Positions 1 through 8,112 of a stretch of DNA of 64,000 nt are shown one piece after another. The number at the start of each line of letters is the position of its first letter. Position 1 is the first letter of the stretch. The stretch is taken from assembly GCA_040902895.1 (NCBI GenBank), contig JBBDWL010000117.1, positions 18,484 to 82,483 of the forward strand, read 5' to 3'. This DNA comes from JALYRV01 sp040902895 (GTDB lineage Bacteria; Acidobacteriota; Vicinamibacteria; Vicinamibacterales; SCN-69-37). Both the position numbers and the translations under genes were made by a program. The notes beneath the pieces were generated by a model, which had not been told where the DNA came from, did not search any database, and saw only the letters and a list, made by a program, of their open reading frames with translations.

Positions 1-97
1 CGATGAGATCGACTTCGCGCAGCACGCGAAGCGCGCGCATCGTGACGTCCTCGAGATTGCCGATGGGCGTGCCAACAATGTATAGCGTGCCGGCCAA
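1..97 (-). CDS. rsmI: RsmI, 16S rRNA 2'-O-methyltransferase, N-terminal fragment
   Basis: Only the first 32 codons are in the window; the gene runs off the left edge. Read from a TTG at 97 the peptide starts MAGTLYIVGTPIGNLEDVT and continues TMRALRVLREVDLI. This is the hallmark N-terminus of RsmI, the SAM-dependent enzyme that methylates the 2'-O of C1402 in 16S rRNA. TTG is the only plausible start at the family's usual position, and no ATG lies in frame upstream. It is divergent from the DUF885 gene with 27 bp between the starts. The family call is firm despite the short fragment because the YIVGTPIGNL motif is distinctive. Confidence 0.88.
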   Translation of the reverse strand, partial: MAGTLYIVGTPIGNLEDVTMRALRVLREVDLI

Positions 98-124
98 AGC
101 CTGACCCCCGCGGATTCTATCAGG

Positions 125-1789
125 ATGTACTCAGCCGAGCCGCTGCAGCATTTCGTCACTCACTACCTCGCCTGGCTTCACGAGACGCACCCCACGCTCG
201 CGACTTTCGACGGGGTGCACACGCACGACGACCATCTCGATGACCTGTCACGGAGCGCCATCGACGAATCAGTGCGGCGGCTGAATGATTTCGGCCGGCG
301 TCTCGCCGCCATCAATCCCGACAGCCTGACAGCCGACGAAAAGCTCGACCGGCCCTGGCTCGAGCTCTCGATCAAAGGACGCACGCACGAGCTCGAATCG
401 ATCCGGACGTGGGAGCGCAATCCGCACCATTACGCCGATCTGATCGCGGCCAGCCTCGCGTCGCAGGTGCTGTTCGATCACGCCGTGCCCACCGACCGCG
501 CGCGGCGCGTCGTCTCGCGCCTGCGCCAGGTGCCGAGCCTGCTGCGGGCGGCGCGCGCCAACGTGCGCGAACCGGCCGGCATCTTCGTGAAGACCGCGGT
601 CGAAACTCTGAACGGCACGATCCGTTTCATCGATGTCGACCTTCCGCGCGCGTTTCGTAACGTCGACGATCTGCATGTGCTGTCGGACCTGGCCGACGCC
701 ACCACCGACGCCAGCGACGCGCTGCGTGAGTACGTCCGGCACCTGCAGGAAGACGTGGCGCCACAGGCGAAGGGATCGTTTCGTCTCGGACGCGAGCGCT
801 TCGAGGCGAAGCTGCGTCTCGAGGAAGGTCTTGGGCTGTCGTCCGAGGCACTGCTGGCGATCGCCGAGCGCGAGCTCGAAGCCACGGGCGAGGAATTCCG
901 GCGCACCGCGGCGCGCCTGAACGGCGGCGATCCCCTCGGGGCATGGCAGAAGGTCAAAGAGGATCACCCGAAGCCGGGCCAGCTCGTCGCCGAGGTCAGC
1001 GGTCAGCTCGCGGAGATTCGCTCATTTCTCGAGCAGCGCGATCTCGTGACGGTTCCTGAAGGCGATCGCCTTTCGGTGGGCGCCACGCCTGACTTCTATC
1101 GATGGACCTTCGCGAGCCTCTGGGCCCCAGGCCCCTTCGAGACGAGAGCGTCGCTCGCGCACTACTACATCACCGAAGCCGATCCGTCGTGGCCCGCCGA
1201 TCGCCAGAGCGAGCACATGCGCGATTTCAGCCGCGCTTTGCTGTGGGCGATCTCGACACACGAGGCCTATCCGGGGCACTTCCTCCACTTCCTGCACCTC
1301 AGGAAGCTCGCCTCGCCCGCCCGCAAGTCGCTGATGTTTGCCAGCACGTCGACAGTCGAGGGCTGGGCGCATTACGCCGAACATCTGATGGCCGAAGAAG
1401 GCTTCGGCCGCGGGAATCCATCGATCAAACTGGGCCAGCTCGCCGAATCGCTCGTCCGTCTGTGCCGGCTCATCGTCGGCATTCGCCTGCACACGCAGGA
1501 TTTGTCAGTGGAGCAGGGCGTGCGGTTCTTTCGCGAGCGCGCGTTTCTGGAAGAGGCCGCGGCGCGCCGCGAGGCCGAGCGCGGCACGTTCGATCCGGGC
1601 TACGTCGTCTATGCGCTGGGCAAGCTGATGATTCTCAAGCTTCGCGACGACGCGAAAGCCGCGTCGCGCCACTTCACGCTGAAGGGCTTTCACGATCGGC
1701 TGCTCGGCGGCGGCGTGTTCCCCATCGGCTTCCATCGCCAGGCCATGCTCGAAGGCGATACCGCCGCAGGCACGGCACTCATCAGGTAG
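125..1789 (+). CDS. DUF885 family zinc metallopeptidase-like protein
   Basis: A 554-residue protein of the DUF885 family, whose members are gluzincin-like metallopeptidases, often exported in relatives. The thermolysin-type zinc site is visible as HEAYPGH near residue 379. The downstream glutamate helix is EGWAHYAEHL near residue 412. There is no N-terminal signal peptide, so this copy is probably cytoplasmic; the N-terminus starts directly with MYSAEPLQHFVTHYL. The peptide substrate cannot be read from sequence. It starts 27 bp from the divergent rsmI start, and fmdB follows 13 nt after its stop, so the two may be co-transcribed. The Shine-Dalgarno is weak (only CAGG next to the ATG). Confidence 0.85.
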   Translation: MYSAEPLQHFVTHYLAWLHETHPTLATFDGVHTHDDHLDDLSRSAIDESVRRLNDFGRRLAAINPDSLTADEKLDRPWLELSIKGRTHELESIRTWERNPHHYADLIAASLASQVLFDHAVPTDRARRVVSRLRQVPSLLRAARANVREPAGIFVKTAVETLNGTIRFIDVDLPRAFRNVDDLHVLSDLADATTDASDALREYVRHLQEDVAPQAKGSFRLGRERFEAKLRLEEGLGLSSEALLAIAERELEATGEEFRRTAARLNGGDPLGAWQKVKEDHPKPGQLVAEVSGQLAEIRSFLEQRDLVTVPEGDRLSVGATPDFYRWTFASLWAPGPFETRASLAHYYITEADPSWPADRQSEHMRDFSRALLWAISTHEAYPGHFLHFLHLRKLASPARKSLMFASTSTVEGWAHYAEHLMAEEGFGRGNPSIKLGQLAESLVRLCRLIVGIRLHTQDLSVEQGVRFFRERAFLEEAAARREAERGTFDPGYVVYALGKLMILKLRDDAKAASRHFTLKGFHDRLLGGGVFPIGFHRQAMLEGDTAAGTALIR

Positions 1790-1802
1790 CGAAGAGACCT
1801 TT

Positions 1803-2132
1803 ATGCCTCTCTACGAATACAAATGCGAGTCGTGCGCGCACCGGTTCGAGCGCATCCAGAAGTTTTCGGATCCGCCGGTGGAAACATGCCCGCAGTGCGG
1901 CGGCCACGTGAAGAAACTGCTGTCGTCGCCGGCGATTCAATTCAAGGGATCGGGCTTCTACATCACCGACTACGGCTCCAAGAGTGAGGGGAGTAAGGGA
2001 AGTAAGGCGAGTGAGGGGAGTGAGAGCAGTGAGGGAAGTAAGGAGAGTAAGGAGAGTAAGGAGAGTAAGGAGAGTAAGGCCGAATCGACTCCTGCTCCGA
2101 AGGCCGACACGGGCGGCTCGAAGTCAGACTGA
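1803..2132 (+). CDS. FmdB-family zinc ribbon protein with Ser/Glu/Lys low-complexity tail
   Basis: A 109-residue protein. Residues 1-60 are a canonical FmdB regulatory zinc ribbon: MPLYEYKCESCAHRFE with C-x2-C, then CPQCGG giving the second C-x2-C, followed by the conserved FKGSGFYITDY. Small zinc ribbons of this type are widespread and poorly characterised. The last ~50 residues are a low-complexity SKE/SEG tail encoded by a tandem GAGTAAG/GAGTGAG-like DNA repeat, so its length probably varies between strains. It lies 13 nt after the DUF885 gene. Its stop overlaps the convergent galU stop by 9 bp. Confidence 0.88.
   Translation: MPLYEYKCESCAHRFERIQKFSDPPVETCPQCGGHVKKLLSSPAIQFKGSGFYITDYGSKSEGSKGSKASEGSESSEGSKESKESKESKESKAESTPAPKADTGGSKSD
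1981..2079 (+). repeat. Degenerate GAGTAAG/GAGTGAG tandem repeat inside fmdB
   Basis: About 100 bp of near-tandem purine-rich units, ending in four perfect 9-nt copies of GGAGAGTAA with G/A variants upstream. It encodes the SKE/SEG tail of the zinc ribbon. A related GTAAGTCGA repeat with the same GAGTAAG core lies at 5699-5748. Confidence 0.85.
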
Positions 2133-3041
2133 CTGTTTGCGAGTGCGCGCCTCGATGCGGCGATCGAGCGAGACGAGGTATTCGCGGAACGGGCCCGCAA
2201 GGTCAGGCCGCTGCAGCGCAAAATAGACCATCGCCTTCAGGTAGCCGATCTTGTTCCCCGTATCGTGGCGCACGCCGTCGACCTGGCAGGCGTAGATCGG
2301 GCGGCGGCGCAGCAATGCTTTAAGGCCGTTCGTGAGCTGGATCTCTCCGGTGCGATCGCTGCCGATGTCCTCGAGCTCCCTGAAGATGTCGGGGGTCAGA
2401 ATGTAGCGGCCGATGATCGCCAGATCCGAAGGGGCTTCGCTTCGCGGCGGCTTCTCGACCAGATCGGTGATGCGAAACACCCCTGGCGCAATCTCGTCCC
2501 CGGCAATGATGCCGTAGCTCGACACGTCTTCCACAGGCACGCGCTCGACGCACAGCACGGGGCCGCGCTGTTCCCGGAAGACGTCAATCATCTGTGCGAG
2601 CGCCGGCGGGCGCGCATCGATCACATCGTCGGCGAGGACGACGGCAAAGGGCTCGTTGCCGACGAGCGGGGCCGCCACCAGCACGGCGTGGCCAAGGCCG
2701 AGCGGCTCTCCCTGCCGCACGTACGCAACGTTGAACATGCTCGAGATCTTGCGGATCTCCTCGAGTTGTTCTGATTTGCCCTTCGACTCGAGGAACGTCT
2801 CGAGCTCCACAGAGACGTCGAAGTGATCCTCGATGGCGTTCTTGCCCCGCCCGGTGACGATGATGATGTTGTCGATGCCCGAGGCGACGGCCTCTTCGAC
2901 GCCGTACTGGATGATCGGCTTGTCGACGAGGGGCAGCATCTCTTTCGGCTGGGCCTTCGTTGCCGGCAGGAAGCGGGTGCCGAGGCCCGCGGCGGGGAAG
3001 ACGGCTTTGCGGATAGCGGTGGTGACTTCGCTGGCGTCCAT
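2124..3041 (-). CDS. galU: UTP--glucose-1-phosphate uridylyltransferase
   Basis: GalU makes UDP-glucose from UTP and glucose-1-phosphate for envelope polysaccharide and nucleotide-sugar synthesis. The start at ATG 3041 gives MDASEVTTAIRKAVFPAAG, placing the nucleotide-binding GLGTRFLPATKA signature at the usual N-terminal position. Other family landmarks are PKEMLPLVDKPIIQY, the EDHFD region and LADDVID. The product is about 305 residues, normal for bacterial GalU. A longer reading frame reaches 3098 but would overlap serS and adds nothing conserved. It is divergent from serS (27 bp between the starts) and its 3' end overlaps that of fmdB. Confidence 0.94.
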   Translation of the reverse strand: MDASEVTTAIRKAVFPAAGLGTRFLPATKAQPKEMLPLVDKPIIQYGVEEAVASGIDNIIIVTGRGKNAIEDHFDVSVELETFLESKGKSEQLEEIRKISSMFNVAYVRQGEPLGLGHAVLVAAPLVGNEPFAVVLADDVIDARPPALAQMIDVFREQRGPVLCVERVPVEDVSSYGIIAGDEIAPGVFRITDLVEKPPRSEAPSDLAIIGRYILTPDIFRELEDIGSDRTGEIQLTNGLKALLRRRPIYACQVDGVRHDTGNKIGYLKAMVYFALQRPDLAGPFREYLVSLDRRIEARTRKQSV

Positions 3042-3068
3042 GGGTGCGACGTTCGATAGTATCTCAGC

Positions 3069-4352
3069 ATGCTCGATCCTGCTTTTGTTCGTGAGCACCT
3101 CGACGAGGTCAAGGACGGCCTCCGGCGTCGAGGTCTCGACGCCGACGCCGAGCTCAGGGCCTATCTCGAGGCCGATGCCGAGCGGCGGGCCGTGCTGCCC
3201 GAGGTCGAGGCGCTCAAACGCGAGCAGAACGCATCGTCAGAGGAGGTCGCGCGAGCGAAGCGCGAGGGCCGCGACGCGTCCGAGGTCTTTGCGGCCAATA
3301 AGGCGCGCGGTCAGCGCATCAAGGAGCTGGAGCGCCGCGTCACGGAGATTGACGAGGCGCGCACACGCGCGCTTTCCGGCATACCGAATCTGCCGCATTC
3401 ATCGGTGCCAGCCGGCAAGGCGGCGGAAGACAACGTCGAAGTGCGGCGCGTGGGCGAGCCACGGGCCTTCGAGTTCGAGCCGAAGCCACACTGGGAGATC
3501 GGCGCCGCGCTTGGCATCCTCGACTTCGAGCGCGCCGCGCGCATGTCGGGCGCGCGGTTCTCGGTGCTGATGGGCGCCGGCGCGAGGCTGGCGCGCGCGC
3601 TGATCGATTTCATGCTCGATCTCCACACGCGCGAGCATGGCTATATCGAAGTCGAGCCGCCATTCCTCGTCAACACGGCGGCCTTGACCGGAACGGGCAA
3701 CCTGCCGAAGTTCGAACAGGACTTGTTCAAGATCAGCGGCGACTGGGATTTGTATCTGATTCCGACGGCTGAAGTGCCGCTGACCAATCTGCACCGCGAA
3801 GAAATCCTCGACGGCCGAACGCTGCCGATCAGCTACACCGCCTATACACCGTGCTTTCGCAGTGAAGCCGGATCGTACGGCGCGGATGTGCGCGGCCTGA
3901 TCCGCCAGCATCAGTTCGACAAAGTGGAGCTGGTGAAGATCACGACCGCGGAGCAGTCGTTCGAGGAGCTCGAGACGCTCACGCGCGACGCCGAGCGTGT
4001 GCTGGAATTGCTAGGCCTGCCGTTCAGAACCATGGCGCTTTGCACGGGCGACATGGGATTTGCGTCGGCGAAAACGTACGACATCGAAGTGTGGCTGCCG
4101 AGCCAGAAGACGTATCGCGAGATCTCCTCGTGCTCGAATACCGAGGCGTTCCAGGCGCGGCGTGCCGGCATTCGCTACCGCCCCGACGGCACCGGCAAGG
4201 CGGTCTTCGCACACACCTTGAACGGGTCAGGCCTCGCCGTCGGCCGCACGTGGATTGCCATTGTCGAGAATTTCCAGCAGGCGGATGGAGCGGTGGTGGT
4301 GCCAGAGGCGCTGAGACCCTACATGCGTGGTCTTGAGATCATCGGGGGATAA
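3069..4352 (+). CDS. serS: Seryl-tRNA synthetase
   Basis: A 427-residue class II aminoacyl-tRNA synthetase charging tRNA-Ser, cytoplasmic. Residues ~1-110 form the antiparallel coiled-coil arm that binds the long variable arm of tRNA-Ser (LDPAFVREHLDEVKDGLRRRG onward, rich in E/R/A). The catalytic core shows TAEVPLTN, motif 2 (FRSEAGSYGADVRGLIRQHQF) and motif 3 (GLAVGRTWIAIVEN). Length and order match the family. A tRNA-Ser gene lies 57 bp downstream, a sensible neighbour. Confidence 0.97.
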   Translation: MLDPAFVREHLDEVKDGLRRRGLDADAELRAYLEADAERRAVLPEVEALKREQNASSEEVARAKREGRDASEVFAANKARGQRIKELERRVTEIDEARTRALSGIPNLPHSSVPAGKAAEDNVEVRRVGEPRAFEFEPKPHWEIGAALGILDFERAARMSGARFSVLMGAGARLARALIDFMLDLHTREHGYIEVEPPFLVNTAALTGTGNLPKFEQDLFKISGDWDLYLIPTAEVPLTNLHREEILDGRTLPISYTAYTPCFRSEAGSYGADVRGLIRQHQFDKVELVKITTAEQSFEELETLTRDAERVLELLGLPFRTMALCTGDMGFASAKTYDIEVWLPSQKTYREISSCSNTEAFQARRAGIRYRPDGTGKAVFAHTLNGSGLAVGRTWIAIVENFQQADGAVVVPEALRPYMRGLEIIGG

Positions 4353-4409
4353 TGGATTTGGTGGTCTGGTGATCGTTCTGGCGAGCCAGAGTCACCCGCT
4401 CGCTATGCA

Positions 4410-4499
4410 GGAGAGGTGGCCGAGTGGTCGATGGCGGCGGTCTTGAAAACCGTTAGGCCCGGAAGGGCCTCAGGGGTTCGAATCCCTTCCTCTCCGCCA
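4410..4499 (+). tRNA. tRNA-Ser (anticodon TGA), CCA encoded
   Basis: A full class II cloverleaf. The acceptor GGAGAGG pairs with CCTCTCC, with discriminator G and an encoded CCA at 4497-4499. The anticodon loop CTTGAAA carries TGA, and the variable arm is long (TAGGCCC..GGGCCTCA region). The T-arm contains GGTTCGAATCC. It lies directly downstream of serS. Confidence 0.97.
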
Positions 4500-4525
4500 A
4501 ACTCATTGGAAATTAGGAGCCATCG

Positions 4526-5023
4526 ATGATCAGGAAAGCGGCGACGGTTTCCGAGTACCTCTCTGCGCTGACGCCAGAGGAACGCGCCGATATTCAGAAG
4601 GTCCGAAGCGTCATCCGGAAGAACCTGCCAAAGGGCTACACGGAAAACGTTCAGTGGGGGATGATCTGCTACTCCGTGCCGCTCTCGCGCTACTCAGACA
4701 CCTATAACAAACAGGCACTCTGTTACGCCGGACTCGCCGCCCAGAAGAACTACCACACGCTGTACCTGGTGAGCGTCTACAGCACCGAGGCGGAAGCGCG
4801 GCGTTTCAAGCAGGCCTACAAAGCGACGGGCAAGAAACTGGACATGGGACGGTCGTGCATCCGATTCAAGTCGGCCGACGATCTTCCGCTGCCGCTGATA
4901 GGCAAGACGATCGCTGAGACGACGGTCGACGATTTCATCTCGTGCTACGAAAAGATACGCGCGAAGACGAAAGCGCCAAAGAAGACGAAGGCCCCAAAGA
5001 GGAAGGCGGCGAAAAACCGATGA
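4526..5023 (+). CDS. DUF1801 (YdhG-like) domain protein
   Basis: A 165-residue cytoplasmic protein with a DUF1801 fold (residues ~8-135): VSEYLSALTPEERADIQKVRSVIRK, then VQWGMICYSVP and LYLVSVYS. Function is unknown for the family; relatives include YdhG and the frataxin-like Fra/YdhG group. The C-terminus is a Lys/Pro-rich basic tail (KTKAPKKTKAPKRKAAKNR) that could contact nucleic acid. A good Shine-Dalgarno (TAGGAG) precedes the ATG. The stop overlaps the next start as ATGA, so the two genes are translationally coupled. Confidence 0.85.
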   Translation: MIRKAATVSEYLSALTPEERADIQKVRSVIRKNLPKGYTENVQWGMICYSVPLSRYSDTYNKQALCYAGLAAQKNYHTLYLVSVYSTEAEARRFKQAYKATGKKLDMGRSCIRFKSADDLPLPLIGKTIAETTVDDFISCYEKIRAKTKAPKKTKAPKRKAAKNR

Positions 5024-5547
5024 GCGAGCAGGATCTCCGGTATCCGGTCGGCAAATTCAAGCCCGTTGCGAATCCCGGCCCGGACGTGCGCCGTCAGGCG
5101 GCTGCGGATCTCTCGGCGCTGCCCTCGCGCATGCGTGCTGCGGTGAACGGCCTGTCAGATGCGCAGCTCGATACACCCTACCGCGATGGCGGATGGACGG
5201 TTCGCCAGGTCGTGCATCACGTGGCCGACAGCCACATGAACGGCCTCGTGCGCGTGAAGCTCGCCCTCACCGAAGACTCGCCGGCGATCAAGCCTTATAA
5301 GGAAGCGTTGTGGGCCGAGCTGTCCGATGCGAAGCTGCCGATTGAACTGTCGCTAGGCATTATTGACGGCGTCCATGCGCGGCTCGATGCGATCATCGCC
5401 GCGATGAAGGACGAGGATTACGGCAGGACGTTCATGCATCCCGAGAACGGACTGACGCCGCTCTCCACCTGGGTGCAGCTGTACGGATGGCACAGCCGCC
5501 ACCACGTCGCGCACATTACCGCGCTGCGCGCGAGTAAGGGCTGGTAA
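5020..5547 (+). CDS. YfiT-like DinB-fold metal-dependent transferase/hydrolase
   Basis: A 175-residue protein matching the YfiT/bacillithiol-transferase branch of the DinB four-helix-bundle superfamily. It starts with DLRYPVGKFKPV, and the metal-binding histidines are visible in VVHHVADSHMNG and in WHSRHHVAHITALR. The start at 5020 overlaps the DUF1801 stop (ATGA) and gives the family's normal N-terminus. Whether this organism makes bacillithiol is not visible here, so the thiol substrate is unassigned. The last 55 bp of the gene region are duplicated on the far side of the assembly gap. Confidence 0.87.
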   Translation: MSEQDLRYPVGKFKPVANPGPDVRRQAAADLSALPSRMRAAVNGLSDAQLDTPYRDGGWTVRQVVHHVADSHMNGLVRVKLALTEDSPAIKPYKEALWAELSDAKLPIELSLGIIDGVHARLDAIIAAMKDEDYGRTFMHPENGLTPLSTWVQLYGWHSRHHVAHITALRASKGW

Positions 5548-5703
5548 GNNNNNNNNNNNNNNNNNNNNNNNNNNNNNNNNNNNNNNNNNNNNNNNNNNNN
5601 NNNNNNNNNNNNNNNNNNNNNNNNNNNNNNNNNNNNNNNNNNNNNNNNAGCCGCCACCACGTCGCGCACATTACCGCGCTGCGCGCGAGTAAGGGCTGGT
5701 AAG
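5494..5703. other. 100-N assembly gap flanked by an exact 55-bp duplication
   Basis: Positions 5549-5648 are all N. The 55 bases before the gap (5494-5548, the 3' end of the YfiT-like gene) are identical to the 55 bases after it (5649-5703). An exact repeat of this length at two contig ends is what a scaffolder leaves when overlapping contigs are joined by a fixed 100-N spacer instead of merged. No complete gene is lost, and the true gap is probably negative or very short. Confidence 0.9.
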
Positions 5704-5748
5704 TCGAGTAAGTCGAGTGAGTCGAGTAAGTCGAGTAAGGGAGTAAGG
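5699..5748. repeat. Intergenic 9-bp tandem repeat (GTAAGTCGA)
   Basis: About five units of GTAAGTCGA, with one GTGAGTCGA variant, run from the YfiT-like stop region to just before the stop of the CNNM/CBS gene. They end in a GGGAGTAAGG variant. The GAGTAAG core is shared with the repeat inside fmdB. The repeat may explain why the assembly broke here. Confidence 0.8.
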
Positions 5749-5751
5749 CCG

Positions 5752-7050
5752 TCAATCCGCGGCCGGTAAAAGCGTGACACGCGCAGACCCCACACCCTTG
5801 CCGCGGACCTCCAGCACTTCCAGCCGCAGGCGGTCCCATTCGACAATGTCGCCGACTTTCGGCGTCCTGCCGAGCCGCGCCAGCACCAGACCGCTGACAC
5901 TGTCGACGTCCTCGTGCTCGAGATCGAGGTCCCATTGCTGCCCAACCTCGTCGAGCCTCACGGTGCCTCGCACCCGCATCACGCCATTCGCCTCGATTTC
6001 CAGCGGCGGTTTCGACGGCTGGCCTTCATCAATATCGCCCACCACCTCCTCGAACAGATCCTCGAGCGTGATCACGCCCGCGGTTCCGCCATGCTCGTCG
6101 AGCACCACCGCCATGTGCGTGCGCTGACGCTGCATGATCGCCAGCACATCATCGAGCGCCATCGTCTCAGGGACGGACGGGAGCAGACGGACGTCCTTCG
6201 CGTTGATCGGCTCGTCCGCGATCAGGCGCCGAAGCAGCTCCTTCACGTGCAGCATGCCGACGATATGATCGAGGTCCGACTCGTAGACGGGGTACCTGGT
6301 GTGACGCGTGTCTCGCACGATCTGGCGCACCTCTGTTGACGAAGCGCCAACCGGAATGCCGGCTACGCGCACGCGCGGCACCATCGCCTCGCCGGCGGTC
6401 AGATCGCCGAACTCGAACAACTCGCGCAGCAGGCCGCCTGAATCGGCGCGGATGACGCCAACCTCCTCGCTCTCTTCGACGATCAACTGCAGTTCTTCGG
6501 GCGTGAGATGCGACGCCGGCGCATCCTGACGGCGGATGCCGACCAGGCGCAGCGTGAAATTGCCAAACGCGTTGAGACCGACGATGAAGGGATACAGCGC
6601 CATCTGCAGCATCCGCATGGGCCTGAGCACGAAGCGCGCGACCCGGTTGGCGTGCTGCAGCGCGAGCGACTTCGGCACCATTTCGCCGAACACGATGTGC
6701 AGGTACGTCAGCGCCGTCACGGCGAGGACGCTGGCAAGCGCGTGCGCCGGCAGCCAACGCCACCGCGCCGACACGCCTTGTAGCTGGTGCTCGAACCATT
6801 CGGCCAGCACATGTTCGCCGTACATACCAAGGCCAAGACTCGCGAGCGTGATGCCCAGTTGCGCCGTCGCGATGAAGCGATCCTGCTGCTGCGTTGATCG
6901 AATCAGGCGCAGCAGCCGCGAGGCGAGCCGGTCGCCTCTGACAGCAGCCGCTTCAACGGTTGGACGAGGCGCGCCGATGATCGCGAACTCCGCGGCCACG
7001 AAGAGGCCGTTGAGAATCACGAGCACCGCGATGATGATTGCGGCCTCCAT
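5752..7050 (-). CDS. CNNM/HlyC-CorC family protein, full length (CNNM-CBS-CBS-CorC_HlyC)
   Basis: A 432-residue membrane protein of the CNNM/TlyC/CorC group, associated with Mg2+/Co2+ transport. Residues 1-190 are the CNNM transmembrane domain (MEAAIIIAVLVILNGLFVAAEFA, then LGITLASLGLGMYGE). A CBS pair follows at ~205-335 (FEFGDLTAGEAMVPR, RYPVYESDLDHIVGML, TMALDDVLAIMQ). The C-terminal CorC_HlyC domain at ~350-430 contains RVRGTVRLDEV. It lies 2 nt downstream of a second CNNM gene and the two are surely co-transcribed. Tandem CNNM pairs are common; the division of labour is unknown. Confidence 0.9.
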   Translation of the reverse strand: MEAAIIIAVLVILNGLFVAAEFAIIGAPRPTVEAAAVRGDRLASRLLRLIRSTQQQDRFIATAQLGITLASLGLGMYGEHVLAEWFEHQLQGVSARWRWLPAHALASVLAVTALTYLHIVFGEMVPKSLALQHANRVARFVLRPMRMLQMALYPFIVGLNAFGNFTLRLVGIRRQDAPASHLTPEELQLIVEESEEVGVIRADSGGLLRELFEFGDLTAGEAMVPRVRVAGIPVGASSTEVRQIVRDTRHTRYPVYESDLDHIVGMLHVKELLRRLIADEPINAKDVRLLPSVPETMALDDVLAIMQRQRTHMAVVLDEHGGTAGVITLEDLFEEVVGDIDEGQPSKPPLEIEANGVMRVRGTVRLDEVGQQWDLDLEHEDVDSVSGLVLARLGRTPKVGDIVEWDRLRLEVLEVRGKGVGSARVTLLPAAD

Positions 7051-7052
7051 CG

Positions 7053-8096
7053 TCAGGGGCCGTCCGTGCCGTCGCGCGTCTCGGTCAGGAATGCGCCGAG
7101 GACGTCCTGAACGGTCACCAGGCCGAGCAGGCGTCCATCTTCGGTGACCGCGGCCTGGTGCACGCGCTTCTCGCGCAGGAAGGCAAGCAGACGATCGGCC
7201 GGCACCGACGGTTCGACCGTCTCGATCGGACGCATCACACGATCGAGCGACAACGTTCCGCCCTCGATGTATTGCAGCGCGAGATCCTTGGTTCGCAGCG
7301 TGCCGATCAGCCGGTCCTTCGATCCGCGGTACACGGGGAGACGCGAGTAAGGGCTGGCCGCCGCTACCTGCATCGCTTCCTCGAGCGGAACGTCCGCCTC
7401 GATCATCGCAAGTTGATCCTCGGGGACCATGAGATCGCGCGCGGTCTTCTGATTGAGACGCAGGGCGCGGTGCAGGCGCTGCTGCTCGTCGGCCTCCAGC
7501 AGCCCGCCGTCGCGGCTTTCCGCAATCAGCATCTCGATCTCTTCCGGCGAGTGCACGTGCCGATGCCCCGAGCTGCGCGCGCCGAACAGGCGCAGCACGA
7601 GCGATCCGGAACCGTTCAGCAGCAGAATCAACGGCTTGAAGATCGATCGCGACAGCTGCATCGGCAAAACAGTCGCGAGGGCCGTCTCGGTCGGGAACTG
7701 CAGGGCGAGGGACTTCGGAACGAGCTCACCGATGACCATGGCCAGTGCCGTCAGCACCACCAGAATCGCGGTGGCGGCTGCCGAACGGGCCGGGTCGGCC
7801 TCGAGCGCGAACTGACGCTGAAAGAAAGGGGCGAGCACCGGTGCGAGCACGGCCTGCGCATAGGCGCCGAGCACGAGACTCGAAAGCGTGATGCCGATCT
7901 GCGAGACGGCTACGTACTCATCCAGCTTGTGCGCATCGTCCACATACGGCAGCAGCCGCAGCGCGAGAACATTGCCGTCTTCCGCCAGGCGCCTGATGCG
8001 GCTGCGCCGCACGCTGACCGCCGCGAATTCGGCCGCGACGTAGAGCGCCGTCCCGAGAATCAGGAGGGTGACGATGACGGCGGCGCCGGCGAACAC
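7053..8096 (-). CDS. CNNM/HlyC-CorC family protein lacking the C-terminal CorC domain
   Basis: A 347-residue paralogue of the following gene. The CNNM membrane domain is at ~1-190 (YVAAEFAAVSVRRSRIRRLAE, QIGITLSSLVLGAYAQ). The CBS pair is at ~205-335 (KTARDLMVPEDQLAM, YSRLPVYRGSKDRLIGTL, LLGLVTVQDVLGAFL). It ends just after the second CBS motif, so the CorC_HlyC domain of its neighbour is absent. The start is GTG at 8096, because a stop codon lies a few codons upstream in frame and no ATG is nearby. It is the first gene of the two-gene unit. The ADOP gene upstream on the same strand ends 16 nt before it. Confidence 0.88.
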   Translation of the reverse strand: MFAGAAVIVTLLILGTALYVAAEFAAVSVRRSRIRRLAEDGNVLALRLLPYVDDAHKLDEYVAVSQIGITLSSLVLGAYAQAVLAPVLAPFFQRQFALEADPARSAAATAILVVLTALAMVIGELVPKSLALQFPTETALATVLPMQLSRSIFKPLILLLNGSGSLVLRLFGARSSGHRHVHSPEEIEMLIAESRDGGLLEADEQQRLHRALRLNQKTARDLMVPEDQLAMIEADVPLEEAMQVAAASPYSRLPVYRGSKDRLIGTLRTKDLALQYIEGGTLSLDRVMRPIETVEPSVPADRLLAFLREKRVHQAAVTEDGRLLGLVTVQDVLGAFLTETRDGTDGP

Positions 8097-8112
8097 CCAC
8101 TGATCTTAGTCG

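Noticed and set aside
7340..7362. Third copy of the GAGTAAG repeat inside a CNNM gene
   Set aside because: Only a 16-nt match to the YfiT-like 3' end; it encodes the conserved YSRLPVY segment and is not tandem.
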